Shown: piece by piece, positions 8,886-16,533 of the stretch
Position numbering within the stretch: position 1 is the stretch's first letter
Layout: each line of letters opens with the position of its first letter
NCBI RefSeq assembly: GCF_005862235.1
Contig: NZ_VCEK01000006.1
Span: 1-64,000, forward strand
DNA from: Saccharomonospora piscinae
Lineage (GTDB): Bacteria > Actinomycetota > Actinomycetes > Mycobacteriales > Pseudonocardiaceae
DNA length: 64,000 bases
Reading direction: 5' to 3'
Made by a program: the position numbers and the translations under genes
Notes under the pieces: generated by a model
Databases searched by the model: none
Told to the model about the DNA's origin: nothing
Seen by the model: only the letters and a program-made list of their open reading frames with translations

Positions 8886-8957
8886 GGCGGAGTGGCCGAG
8901 TGGTTCAGGCAAGGGCCTGCAAAGCCCTGTACACGGGTTCGATTCCCGTCTCCGCCT
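8886..8957 (+). tRNA. tRNA-Cys (anticodon GCA)
   Basis: Acceptor GGCGGAG/CTCCGCC, anticodon stem AGGGC/GCCCT with loop CTGCAAA, T-arm CGGG-TTCGATT-CCCG. Discriminator T, no encoded CCA. Middle gene of the Gly-Cys-Val cluster, 54 nt after tRNA-Gly and 1 nt before tRNA-Val. Confidence 0.96.
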
Positions 8958-8958
8958 C

Positions 8959-9030
8959 GCGCGATTAGCTCAGCGGGAGAGCGCTACCTTGACACGGTAG
9001 AGGTCACTGGTTCGATCCCAGTATCGCGCA
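8959..9030 (+). tRNA. tRNA-Val (anticodon GAC)
   Basis: Acceptor GCGCGAT/ATCGCGC, D-arm GCTC/GAGC, anticodon stem CTACC/GGTAG with loop TTGACAC, T-arm ACTGG-TTCGATC-CCAGT. Discriminator A and an encoded CCA (9031-9033). Its body is almost identical to tRNA-Val(CAC) outside the acceptor and anticodon arms. Confidence 0.97.
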
Positions 9031-9051
9031 CCACCTGTTCGCTCAGGTCAG

Positions 9052-9084
9052 ACCCCCAGCGGTGAGCACACCGGTGGGGGTTTT
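9052..9084 (+). terminator. Terminator of the Gly-Cys-Val tRNA operon
   Basis: ACCCCC and GGGGGT close an inner GGTG/CACC stem; TTTT follows. It lies 19 nt after the encoded CCA of tRNA-Val(GAC). The 112 bp from here to the TetR gene shows nothing recognisable. Confidence 0.9.
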
Positions 9085-9196
9085 GTCGTTGCCGGGGCGA
9101 AGAAAATCCGCCGCCGGGGCATGGACTAGCACGTCGCCCTGGGCCGGCTGTCCAACACCGGCACGCTCACGGAAACGTCGCTTGCCCACGGGGTGC

Positions 9197-9829
9197 TCAG
9201 CCCTGGGCAGGCGGCAACCGGACCGCCGGGGGCAGCGGCGTCCAAACCGGGTGGGCCTGGAACGATCGCAGCATCAGCGCGGCGAACCGGCGAGATGCGG
9301 CCAGCCGCATCTCGGGGGTGTCCGCGCGGATGCCCTCGTTGGCCAACAACGCGAGGTTGATGTCCTCGAGCACGAAATCCTCGCGCAGCGAACCGGCATC
9401 CTTCGCCTGCCTGACAAGCTCGAGCAATGACGCGAGCGTGCGATCCCGTTCGGCGGCGAACTCCGCGGGCTCGGACATCCGCGAGGTGAAGGCGCGGGCG
9501 AAACCCCGGTCCAGAGCGTGGACAGCCATCAACTGCTCGACGACGAGGCACAGGCCACGCCACGGATCGTCCGCGGCCAGACCTCGACGGACGATCTCTG
9601 CGCACGAGGCCATCTGATCGGCGAAGACCTCGGCCAGCAGCGCTTCCTTGGTCGTGAAGTGCCGATAGACGGTGGCTGCCCCGACCTCGGCCCGCCGGGC
9701 GATCTCACGAATCGGCACGCCCAGGCCGTCCATGGCGAACGCGGCACGGGCGACGGCGAGGATGCGTTCGCGGTTGTCGCGCGCGTCCGAACGCTGTCGT
9801 GCTCTCACTTCGGTCGTCACCGCTCTCAC
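9197..9829 (-). CDS. TetR-family transcriptional regulator
   Basis: A roughly 210-residue regulator. The N-terminal helix-turn-helix is clear: RERILAVARAAFAMDGLGVPIREIARRAEVGAATVYRHFTTKEALLAEVF, with the TetR YRHF signature; the rest is the variable ligand-binding all-helical domain. Two in-frame GTG starts (9829 and 9820) both fit. It is divergent from the NmrA-family gene with only about 41 bp between start codons, so it most likely represses that gene and itself. A small palindrome CCGT-T-ACGG (9853-9861) sits in the gap. Confidence 0.9.
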   Translation of the reverse strand: MRAVTTEVRARQRSDARDNRERILAVARAAFAMDGLGVPIREIARRAEVGAATVYRHFTTKEALLAEVFADQMASCAEIVRRGLAADDPWRGLCLVVEQLMAVHALDRGFARAFTSRMSEPAEFAAERDRTLASLLELVRQAKDAGSLREDFVLEDINLALLANEGIRADTPEMRLAASRRFAALMLRSFQAHPVWTPLPPAVRLPPAQG

Positions 9830-9870
9830 TTTAGCCAGGCGGACGGGGTGTTCCGTTACGGTCACCGGCC

Positions 9871-10857
9871 ATGAGTGACACGTCGATCCACCACAGCGCG
9901 GGCCCTGCGCGGCATGCCGGCTCGCCCGGCACGGAGCACGTCGGCACCGGACGAACCATCGCCGTACTGGGGGCCACTGGACAGCAAGGAGGCTCCACCG
10001 CTGCGTCACTGCTCGCCACCGGCTGGACCGTTCGTGCCGTCGTGCGCGATCCGGCCGCCGACGGTGCCCGGTCACTAGCTGCCGCGGGTGCCGAGGTCGT
10101 GCGTGGAGACCTGACCGAGCCGGAGTCATTGCGCGCGGCCTTCACCGGTGTTCACGGCGTCTTCAGCGTGCAGCCGAGCTCGGGTCAGGCGGGCGCCGGA
10201 CTGAGCCACGACGACGAGGTCCGCTACGGCACGGCCGTGGCCGAGGCCGCCCAGCTCAGTGGTGTAGCCCACCTCGTCTACAGTTCGATGATCGCCGCCG
10301 GGCCGAAGCCGACGGGCGTCAGCCATTTCGACGTCAAGAGTCGTATCGAGGACCGTGTCCGGAGCGTGGACACCGTCAGCACCATCGTCCGGCCTGCGAC
10401 CTTTATGGAACTCCTGATGACGCCGGGGATGGGACTCGACCGGGGAGAGCTGACCTTTTTGATGCGCCCCGACCAGGCTATGCAGCTCATCGCGGTGCGC
10501 GATATCGGCCGGGTCGTGGCCGAGGTCTTCGGCAAGCCCGCGCGGTTCGCGAACCGCACCATCGAGATCGCCGGTGACGCCCTGACCGGCAACGCCATCG
10601 CCGAAAACCTGGCACAGGCAGCCCAGCGGCCGATCCGATACAGCCGCTTCTCGCGAGCAGTGCTGGAGCGAGACGAAGTCCTGGCCAGATCGGCGGCACT
10701 GGTCGACGACGGCAGGCTCGCAGGCGCCGCCGACCTCGGCGCGCTGCGCGCGATGTTCCCCTTCCTCCTGAGCTTCGACCGATGGTTGATGGGCCCAGGC
10801 GAGGCTCTTCTGGCGGACGCCCTCCGCCCCACACGCACGCGTTGCACCACACACTGA
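9871..10857 (+). CDS. NmrA/HSCARG-like NAD(P)-binding protein
   Basis: A 328-residue Rossmann-fold protein of the atypical short-chain dehydrogenase NmrA group. The dinucleotide-binding loop is TIAVLGATGQQGG (about residues 29-41), followed by VRAVVRDP (NADP-selecting Arg), HLVYSSMIAAG, and a FMELLMTPGM substrate region. NmrA-like proteins often sense NADP rather than catalyse, while others are quinone or isoflavone-type reductases; sequence alone does not decide. It diverges from the TetR gene that presumably controls it. Confidence 0.85.
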   Translation: MSDTSIHHSAGPARHAGSPGTEHVGTGRTIAVLGATGQQGGSTAASLLATGWTVRAVVRDPAADGARSLAAAGAEVVRGDLTEPESLRAAFTGVHGVFSVQPSSGQAGAGLSHDDEVRYGTAVAEAAQLSGVAHLVYSSMIAAGPKPTGVSHFDVKSRIEDRVRSVDTVSTIVRPATFMELLMTPGMGLDRGELTFLMRPDQAMQLIAVRDIGRVVAEVFGKPARFANRTIEIAGDALTGNAIAENLAQAAQRPIRYSRFSRAVLERDEVLARSAALVDDGRLAGAADLGALRAMFPFLLSFDRWLMGPGEALLADALRPTRTRCTTH

Positions 10858-10919
10858 GCAGGTCCCATGGCGTGTCCGAGCGTCTAGCCGACCGGACACG
10901 ACCTAGGGAGTAGACGGTG

Positions 10920-11384
10920 TCATCCCTCGTCGTCGGGGAGCTGGTGAAGGACCCGTTCGAACGCGGGTCCGATGACAGCGAGCTCCGCGTCGGTGAGCGC
11001 GTCGATGAAGTGCTGCCGGACGGCGGCGACGTGTGCGGGAGCTGCGGCGACGATGGCCGTCCGGCCCGCGTCGGTGAGCCGGACCATCGACCCGCGCGCA
11101 TCCTCGCTGCACTCCTCACGAACGACGAGACCGCGCTTCTGCATCCGGGTGATCTGGTGGGAGATCCGGCTACGCTCCCAGCTGACCATCCGGCCGAGGT
11201 CGCGCGCCCGCAGCACCCCGCCCGAAGCTTCCGACAGCGGTACCAACAGGGTGTACTCGGCGGCGGACAGCCCGGCATCCTCGACCAGCTGACGCTCCAG
11301 CACCGCGGGCAGCCGCTGCAGCACGCCGATCAGTCCGCGCCATGCGCGTGCCTGCCGCTCGTCGAGCCACTGTGCCTCACCCAT
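10920..11384 (-). CDS. MarR-family transcriptional regulator
   Basis: A 154-residue winged-helix protein. The recognition region is RDLGRMVSWERSRISHQITRMQKRGL, with wing REECSEDARGSMVRLTDAG. It diverges from the flavodoxin-fold reductase gene, with about 290 bp between them that contain an inverted repeat overlapping a good promoter (11475-11508). Proposed role: repressor of the reductase. Redox-type or phenolic ligands are typical for MarR proteins paired with FMN reductases, but the ligand here is unknown. Two cysteines are not arranged like the OhrR sensor. Confidence 0.88.
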   Translation of the reverse strand: MGEAQWLDERQARAWRGLIGVLQRLPAVLERQLVEDAGLSAAEYTLLVPLSEASGGVLRARDLGRMVSWERSRISHQITRMQKRGLVVREECSEDARGSMVRLTDAGRTAIVAAAPAHVAAVRQHFIDALTDAELAVIGPAFERVLHQLPDDEG

Positions 11385-11474
11385 CGGTAGTCAGGGACGC
11401 CGGGACCGCCGTGCGGCCCGGGCTCCCATCCCCCTTTCAGCTTTGCGTGCGGTGTTTCCGCATAAGCCTAACAG

Positions 11475-11521
11475 TGATGTTGACACATCATTAAAACTCG
11501 GCTAGATGTAGACGTGTCAAC
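11475..11521 (+). promoter_or_regulatory. Promoter with overlapping MarR-type inverted repeats
   Basis: TTGACA (11480-11485), 17 bp, TAGATG (11503-11508) is a good rightward sigma-70 promoter. TGATGT-TGAC-ACATCA (11475-11490) is a perfect inverted repeat covering the -35. A second perfect pair, GTTGACAC (11479-11486) and GTGTCAAC (11514-11521), brackets the -10. A repressor bound here would block RNA polymerase. Confidence 0.7.
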
Positions 11522-11638
11522 AAAATCGCTCCGATTCACCCAGCCGTCGCTCGCAGCTTCGCGAAGATCGCCGGTTTCAACGGCATCACCGACCGGGTAG
11601 ACCGCGACGTCCTGACGTTGTTGGCCGCGGCCCGGTAA
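11522..11638 (+). pseudogene. Possible 3' remnant of a lost gene
   Basis: One frame reads with coding-like composition to a TAA at 11636-11638, ending SFAKIAGFNGITDRVDRDVLTLLAAAR. It has no start codon or ribosome site, and the promoter lies only about 15 bp upstream of it. It could be the tail of a deleted enzyme gene (the style recalls alkylhydroperoxidase-type proteins, but I cannot name it), or chance. It occupies the leader between the promoter and the FMN reductase gene. Confidence 0.3.
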
Positions 11639-11678
11639 CCGGAACCACCCGCCGCACCCTTGGACCGGGAAGGACCCC

Positions 11679-12398
11679 ATGACCGCGATCGAGAAGCCCG
11701 ACTTCACCGGGCTGCGCGCGATGTACATCAACTGCACCCTCAACCGCTCCCCCGAGCGCAGCCACACCCAGGGTGTGATCGACCGCAGTGTGGCGATCAT
11801 GGAGGCGAACGGGGTCAGCGTGGACCAGATCCGCGCCGTCGATCACGACATCGCCACCGGTGTCCGCCCGGACATGACCGAGTACGGGTGGGACACCGAC
11901 GAATGGCCTGCGCTGCTCGACCGGGTGCTGGCCGCCGACATCCTGGTCATCGCCGGACCGATCTGGCTCGGCGACAACAGCTCGGTGACCCGCCGGGTGA
12001 TCGAGCGGCTCTACGGCTATTCCGGCGTGCTCAACGAGAACGGCCAGTACGCCTACTACGGGCGCGCCGGTGGCTGTCTGCTCACCGGCAACGAGGACGG
12101 CCTCAAGCACTGCGCGATGAGCATCCTGTTCAGCCTGCAGCACATCGGGTTCACCGTCCCGCCCCAGGCCGACGCGGGCTGGATCGGTGAGGTCGGCCCC
12201 GGCCCCTCGTATCTCGACGAGGGCTCCGGCGGGCCGGAGAACGACTTCACGAACCGCAACATCACGTTCATGACCTACAACCTGCTCCATCTCGCGTCGA
12301 TGCTTCGACACGCCGGCGGGATCCCGGCCTACGGCAACCAGCGCGCGGCGTGGGACGCGGGTTGTCACCCCGACAACGCCAATCCCGAGCACCGCTGA
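11679..12398 (+). CDS. NAD(P)H-dependent FMN reductase / flavodoxin-fold protein
   Basis: A 239-residue flavodoxin-like fold protein. The phosphate-binding region is NCTLNRSPERSHTQ near the N-terminus, followed by the flavin-ring loop IAGPIWLGDNSSVTRRVIERL and TGNEDGLKHCAMSILFSLQHIGF, characteristic of the NADPH-dependent FMN reductase superfamily (WrbA/azoreductase side). Expected reaction: two-electron reduction of flavin, quinone or a nitro/azo substrate. A GGAAGGA ribosome site precedes the ATG. The divergent MarR gene is its likely repressor. The true substrate is unknown. Confidence 0.85.
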   Translation: MTAIEKPDFTGLRAMYINCTLNRSPERSHTQGVIDRSVAIMEANGVSVDQIRAVDHDIATGVRPDMTEYGWDTDEWPALLDRVLAADILVIAGPIWLGDNSSVTRRVIERLYGYSGVLNENGQYAYYGRAGGCLLTGNEDGLKHCAMSILFSLQHIGFTVPPQADAGWIGEVGPGPSYLDEGSGGPENDFTNRNITFMTYNLLHLASMLRHAGGIPAYGNQRAAWDAGCHPDNANPEHR

Positions 12399-12517
12399 GC
12401 ATTTCCGGCAGGCACTCAGCAGATCGACGCCGCCGGACCGGGCTCGAGGAGCCTTCCGCAGACCATGACCCCCACGACCACCACCGCCTCCCGGCGCCGC
12501 CAAGGATGTGAGCACCG

Positions 12518-13477
12518 ATGACCGGCCCCACGACCACGAGCTGGCCGAGCCTACGGGTTTCGGACTGGACACCCACCCGCGAGACCCTGCACATGTGGAC
12601 CCAGATCGTGGGCAAGATCCGCATGGCCCACGCTCCCCTGCTCAACCACTGGTGGCAGGTGACGCTGTACGTCAGCCCACGAGGGCTGACGACGTCGACG
12701 ATTCCCCACCGCACGGGTGCCTTCGAGATCGAGTTCGACTTCATCGGCCACCAGCTCGAGGTCCGCAGCAGCAGCGGCGAGGTCCGGAGTCTCCCGCTCC
12801 GGCCGATGCCGGTCGCGGAGTTCTACACCCGGATCCTGGACACGCTCGACCAGCTCCAGATCGAGGCGGCCATCCGGCCGCACCCCAACGAGGTCGACCC
12901 GGCGATCCCCTTCGCCGAGGACCACACCCACGCATCCTACGACGGCGAGGCGGCCGCCCTGTTCTGGCGACAGCTGCTGCAGGCGAACCGGGTGATCGGC
13001 GAGTTCCGGTCGCACTTCGTCGGCAAGGTCAGTCCGGTGCACTTCTTCTGGGGCGGGATGGACCTCGCCTGCACCCGCTTCTCCGGGCGGTCGGCTCCTC
13101 CGCATCCGGGCGGCGTGCCCAACTGCGGGGACTGGGTCATGGTCGAGGGCTACTCCCGCGAGTTGTCCAGCTGCGGGTTCTGGCCCGGCGGTGGAGACGA
13201 AGGGGCCTTCTACTCGTACGCCTATCCCGAACCCGAGGGCTTCGCCGATCAGCCGATCGCCCCCGACGGCGCGTACTTCAGCTCCGAGTTCCAGCAGTTC
13301 CTGCTGCCCTACGAGGCCGCCCGTGCCGCACCCGAACCCGACCGCGCCGTCGCCGAGTTCCTCCACACCACCTACGAAGCCGCCGCGAACCGCGGACACT
13401 GGGACCGCGGTTCGCTGGAAGACGACCCCTCCCGGTGGCACGGAACCTCCGCGCCACAACGACACGGCAGCGCCTGA
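12518..13477 (+). CDS. DUF5996-family protein
   Basis: A 319-residue soluble protein matching the DUF5996 family. The start WPSLRVSDWTPTRETLHMWTQIVGKIRMA, the NHWWQVTLYVSPRGLTT segment and the later HFFWGGMDLACTRFSGR stretch are the conserved blocks. No catalytic function has been assigned to the family. It follows the FMN reductase gene on the same strand after 119 bp and could be cotranscribed. The C-terminus is low-complexity (PSRWHGTSAPQRHGSA). It converges with the metallophore-binding lipoprotein gene 80 bp away. Confidence 0.85.
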   Translation: MTGPTTTSWPSLRVSDWTPTRETLHMWTQIVGKIRMAHAPLLNHWWQVTLYVSPRGLTTSTIPHRTGAFEIEFDFIGHQLEVRSSSGEVRSLPLRPMPVAEFYTRILDTLDQLQIEAAIRPHPNEVDPAIPFAEDHTHASYDGEAAALFWRQLLQANRVIGEFRSHFVGKVSPVHFFWGGMDLACTRFSGRSAPPHPGGVPNCGDWVMVEGYSRELSSCGFWPGGGDEGAFYSYAYPEPEGFADQPIAPDGAYFSSEFQQFLLPYEAARAAPEPDRAVAEFLHTTYEAAANRGHWDRGSLEDDPSRWHGTSAPQRHGSA

Positions 13478-13556
13478 GCAGGCCGAACCGCCAGAGCCCA
13501 TCCCGACTGGGCCGGAAGGACGAACGGATGCCGCCGGCACGACCCGGTTCTCGTGC

Positions 13557-14594
13557 TCAGAACGCCTCGGGATAGAGGCGCCCGGCGATGGTCTCGACGG
13601 CGTCGATGTTGCCGAGTGTGCCCGGATACAGATCACTCTGCGGTACGGCGATCAGCAGGTCGTCCTGGACGGCGGGAACGTCGGGGAAGGTCTCGCGGAG
13701 GTAGGCCCTGGTGCGCTCCTGCTGACCGGGGCTGGCGACGCCGAACACGATGGCATCGGGGTTCCGGCTGACGATCTCTTCGGGATTGATCTCCGCGGCG
13801 AAGAAGTCGGCGAACTCGGGCGCGTCGGGATCGAAGACGTTCTCGCCCCCGGCCTGCTCGATGATGTCCGCTTCGACGCCGGCTCCGATGGCGCCGAGCG
13901 AGTTTCCCTCAACATACACCTGCGCGACGCTGGGACGGGGGCGGTCTCGCACGGCGGCCTGGACCGCGGCCAGCCGATCCCGGCCCGCCTGCGCGAGGTC
14001 GTCGGCCGCGCCGGGAACCCGGAGGATCTCGCCCAGGTTGGCGATGTCGGTGAGCACGTCGGTGACCTCGGCGGTGTTGCGCCGGTCGGCACAGCCACCG
14101 GTGGCCACGTAGGCCCGGGCTCCGTTGGCGTCGAGCTGCTCGATGCTGGCGAATCCCTGCTCGGCGGTGAACTCGTACTCGGTGGGCGAGACCACGAGAT
14201 CGGGCTCGGCGGCGAGCAGGTCCTCGCGTGCGGGCGGGGTGTCGGTGCTGAGCACGGGGACGCCCTCGGCCTGGTCCGCGATGTCCTCGGGCAGGGCCGA
14301 GGTGTCCGTCTGTGCCTGACCGACCAGCGAGTCCGCGACGCCCAGCCGGATCAGCAGCTCGGTCTGCGACGGCATCATGCCGACCACGCTCTCCGGTGCG
14401 GAGTCGAACCTCAGTTCGCGTCCGCAGTTGGTGACGGTCACGGTCCTGCCTGTGGCGGTCTCGTCGGCGGCGTCCGAGGTGACGCCGCCGCCACAAGCCG
14501 ACAACGCGACCGGAGCGAACGCGAGCGCCGCGAGTGCGGTCCCGCCTCTGCGCCCGCGCGGTCGGCGAGTCGAGCGGTCCTGAGTGGGCATCAT
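13557..14594 (-). CDS. Metallophore/siderophore ABC importer, substrate-binding lipoprotein
   Basis: A 345-residue exported lipoprotein. An Arg-rich N-region (RSTRRPRGRRGG), a hydrophobic segment and the lipobox LSAC with Cys34 mark lipid anchoring to the membrane. The rest is the Peripla_BP_2 (FecB/BtuF-like) fold, with VVGMMPSQTELLIRLGV and the long inter-lobe helix. It overlaps the ATPase gene by ATGA and is the last gene of a five-gene minus-strand operon starting at 19497 under a Fur/Zur-type box. I infer it binds the metal complex of the peptide made by the divergent operon. A cobamide-, haem- or F420-0-type ligand cannot be excluded. Confidence 0.85.
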   Translation of the reverse strand: MMPTQDRSTRRPRGRRGGTALAALAFAPVALSACGGGVTSDAADETATGRTVTVTNCGRELRFDSAPESVVGMMPSQTELLIRLGVADSLVGQAQTDTSALPEDIADQAEGVPVLSTDTPPAREDLLAAEPDLVVSPTEYEFTAEQGFASIEQLDANGARAYVATGGCADRRNTAEVTDVLTDIANLGEILRVPGAADDLAQAGRDRLAAVQAAVRDRPRPSVAQVYVEGNSLGAIGAGVEADIIEQAGGENVFDPDAPEFADFFAAEINPEEIVSRNPDAIVFGVASPGQQERTRAYLRETFPDVPAVQDDLLIAVPQSDLYPGTLGNIDAVETIAGRLYPEAF

Positions 14595-15427
14595 CGTGTG
14601 GTTGTTCCTTTCTGAGCGGTACCGAGGTTGTCGATGTCGTCGATGTCGTCGATGTCGTCGCGCACACGCGAATCGAAGAGGAAGTGCGACTGCCCGGAGT
14701 CGGGGTGGGCGACGGCAGTGGACTCGACGCCGAACACCGAGCGGAGGAGATCGGTGTCGAGGGTGTCCTCCGGAGTGCCCCACGCGACGAGATGTCCGTT
14801 GTCGAGCACGCCGATGGTGTCGCAGAACCGGGCCGCGAGGTTGAGATCGTGCAGCGCGATGAGGACCGTGCGGTTCGTCGTGCGCACCAGATCGAGCAGT
14901 TCGAGCTGGTGGGCGATGTCGAGATGGTTCGTGGGTTCGTCGAGCACGAGCACGGGCGTGTCCTGGGCGAGGGCTCGCGCGAACAGCACCCGCTGCCGTT
15001 CCCCGCCGGAGAGCTGTGAGAAGGCCCTACCGGCCAGGTCGCTGGCACCGACCCGGGCGAGGGCATCGGATGCCACCGCGAGATCGTGCTCGGAGTCGCG
15101 GCCGAACCCGCGCCCGTGCGGGATGCGCCCCAGCAGCACGAGTTCGAGCACCGGGATCTCGAACTCCTCGCTGTGCTCCTGCGTCATCACCGCGACCCGG
15201 TGCGCCACCTGCCTGCGGCTGAGCGCGGTGAGGGCGGTTCCGTCGTAGCTGACCGTTCCCGCCGAGGGGGCGTCGATCCCCGCCAGTGCGCGCAGCAGCG
15301 TGGACTTGCCGCTGCCGTTGGGGCCGAGGAGCCCGAGGACGCTGCGCGACGGTACGGAGATGCTCACGTCCGTGACGACTCGACGTCCACCGCGGCTGGC
15401 GGCCAGATTCTCGATGTCGACTCTCAT
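14591..15427 (-). CDS. Metallophore ABC importer ATPase (FecE/FhuC-like)
   Basis: A 278-residue ABC ATPase. Walker A GPNGSGKST (about 35-43), Q-loop VMTQEHSEEFEIPVLELVLLGR, signature LSGGERQRVLFARALAQ, Walker B VLVLDEPTNHLD and H-loop LIALHDLNLAARF are all canonical for FecCD-partner ATPases. The C-terminus carries an Asp-rich tail DDIDDIDDID encoded by a 9-bp tandem repeat. It overlaps the permease and binding-protein genes by 4 bp at each end. It energises uptake through the adjacent permease. Confidence 0.92.
   Translation of the reverse strand: MRVDIENLAASRGGRRVVTDVSISVPSRSVLGLLGPNGSGKSTLLRALAGIDAPSAGTVSYDGTALTALSRRQVAHRVAVMTQEHSEEFEIPVLELVLLGRIPHGRGFGRDSEHDLAVASDALARVGASDLAGRAFSQLSGGERQRVLFARALAQDTPVLVLDEPTNHLDIAHQLELLDLVRTTNRTVLIALHDLNLAARFCDTIGVLDNGHLVAWGTPEDTLDTDLLRSVFGVESTAVAHPDSGQSHFLFDSRVRDDIDDIDDIDNLGTAQKGTTTR
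14630..14656. repeat. 9-bp tandem repeat (GTCGATGTC x3) inside ATPase 3' end
   Basis: Three perfect copies of GTCGATGTC followed by a partial fourth. In the coding (minus) strand they encode the Asp-Ile-Asp repeats near the C-terminus of the ATPase. It keeps the reading frame, so copy-number change would only alter tail length. Confidence 0.85.
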
Positions 15428-16533
15428 CGGCCCACTCCCACGCTGTCGGCGCGGTCGCGTCGCAGCAGCCAGAGGAAGAACGGCGCCCCGACCAGCGCGG
15501 TGAGCACCCCGAGCGGGATTTCGGAGGGAGCGGCGGCGGTCCTGGCGAGCAGATCGCAGGCGGCGAGGAAGACCGCGCCGCCGAGCACGGCGACCGGGAG
15601 CATCCTGCGGTGATCCGAGCCGACGACGATGCGCGCGATGTGCGGAATGATGAGGCCGACGAATCCGATGCCGCCGGAGACGGCGACCACGGCGCCGGTC
15701 AGCAGGGCGGCCGCGACGAGGACGCTGCTGCGGAGCCGGTCGACGTGGATACCCAGCGACTTGGCCGCGTCGTCGCCGACGAGCAGCGCGTTGAGCGAGC
15801 GCGCGCGCAGCAGGGCGAAGAGCCCGGCGATCACCAGTGCGACGGCGGGCAGCAGCAAATGGTTCATCGTCGCCGCCGAGACCGACCCCAGCAGGAAGAA
15901 CATGATGCTGTAGACGTTCTGCGCGTCCGTCGAGATGGTCAGGTAGCTGGTGATCGCACTGAACAGGGAGCCGAGGGCGACACCGGCGAGAATCAGTCGC
16001 TGCGGCGCGATACGACCACCTTTGCGCGCGAGGAAGTACACGGCCGCGGTGGCGACGACCGCTCCGGCGAACGCCGACGCTCCGATCCCCAGTGAACTGA
16101 GCCCGGCGCCGAGAACGATGAAGGAGACGGCACCGACGCCCGCGCCTGCGGAGACGCCCAGGATGTAGGGCTCGGCCAGCGAGTTGTGGACCACGGCCTG
16201 GATCAGTGCCCCAGCCAGTGCCAGCGCGGCGCCGGTGAGAGCGGCCAGCACGGTGCGCGGGAGGCGGAACTGCCACACCGCGTTGTCCTGGATGGTGCTC
16301 AGCGACCCGTCGGACATCCACGGCATTCCGGGAAGAAGGTGCCCGGCGATGAGCTTGAGCGCGTCGGCCGGAGCGACGGCGATCGTGCCGATGCTCGCCG
16401 AGAGCACGACGACGGCCAGCAGCGCCAGAGTGAGGCCCGGCAGGAGAATCCGGAACGCCAGCGTTGCGCGTCGCCGTGGTCCGGCCGGGAACGTGCCCTG
16501 TTGCCCGGCGTTGCCCGTGCGGGTTGATGTCAT
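15424..16533 (-). CDS. FecCD-family metallophore ABC permease
   Basis: A 369-residue polytopic permease of the FecCD/BtuC family, with around nine to ten hydrophobic segments. Family landmarks are FRLPRTVLAALTGAALALAGALIQAVVHNSLAEPYILGVSAGA and FVGLIIPHIARIVVGSDHRRMLPVAVLGGA, the latter containing the ATPase-coupling loop. Only one permease gene is present, so it would act as a homodimer, as BtuC does. ATG at 16533 overlaps the peptidase stop (ATGA), and its own stop overlaps the ATPase start. Confidence 0.93.
   Translation of the reverse strand: MTSTRTGNAGQQGTFPAGPRRRATLAFRILLPGLTLALLAVVVLSASIGTIAVAPADALKLIAGHLLPGMPWMSDGSLSTIQDNAVWQFRLPRTVLAALTGAALALAGALIQAVVHNSLAEPYILGVSAGAGVGAVSFIVLGAGLSSLGIGASAFAGAVVATAAVYFLARKGGRIAPQRLILAGVALGSLFSAITSYLTISTDAQNVYSIMFFLLGSVSAATMNHLLLPAVALVIAGLFALLRARSLNALLVGDDAAKSLGIHVDRLRSSVLVAAALLTGAVVAVSGGIGFVGLIIPHIARIVVGSDHRRMLPVAVLGGAVFLAACDLLARTAAAPSEIPLGVLTALVGAPFFLWLLRRDRADSVGVGR

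Noticed and set aside
13557-16533. F420-0 or cobamide importer
   Set aside because: The FecBCD-type components alone cannot exclude it, but the divergent peptide operon and the shared Fur/Zur-type box make a metallophore more likely. Kept as an alternative, not as the call.
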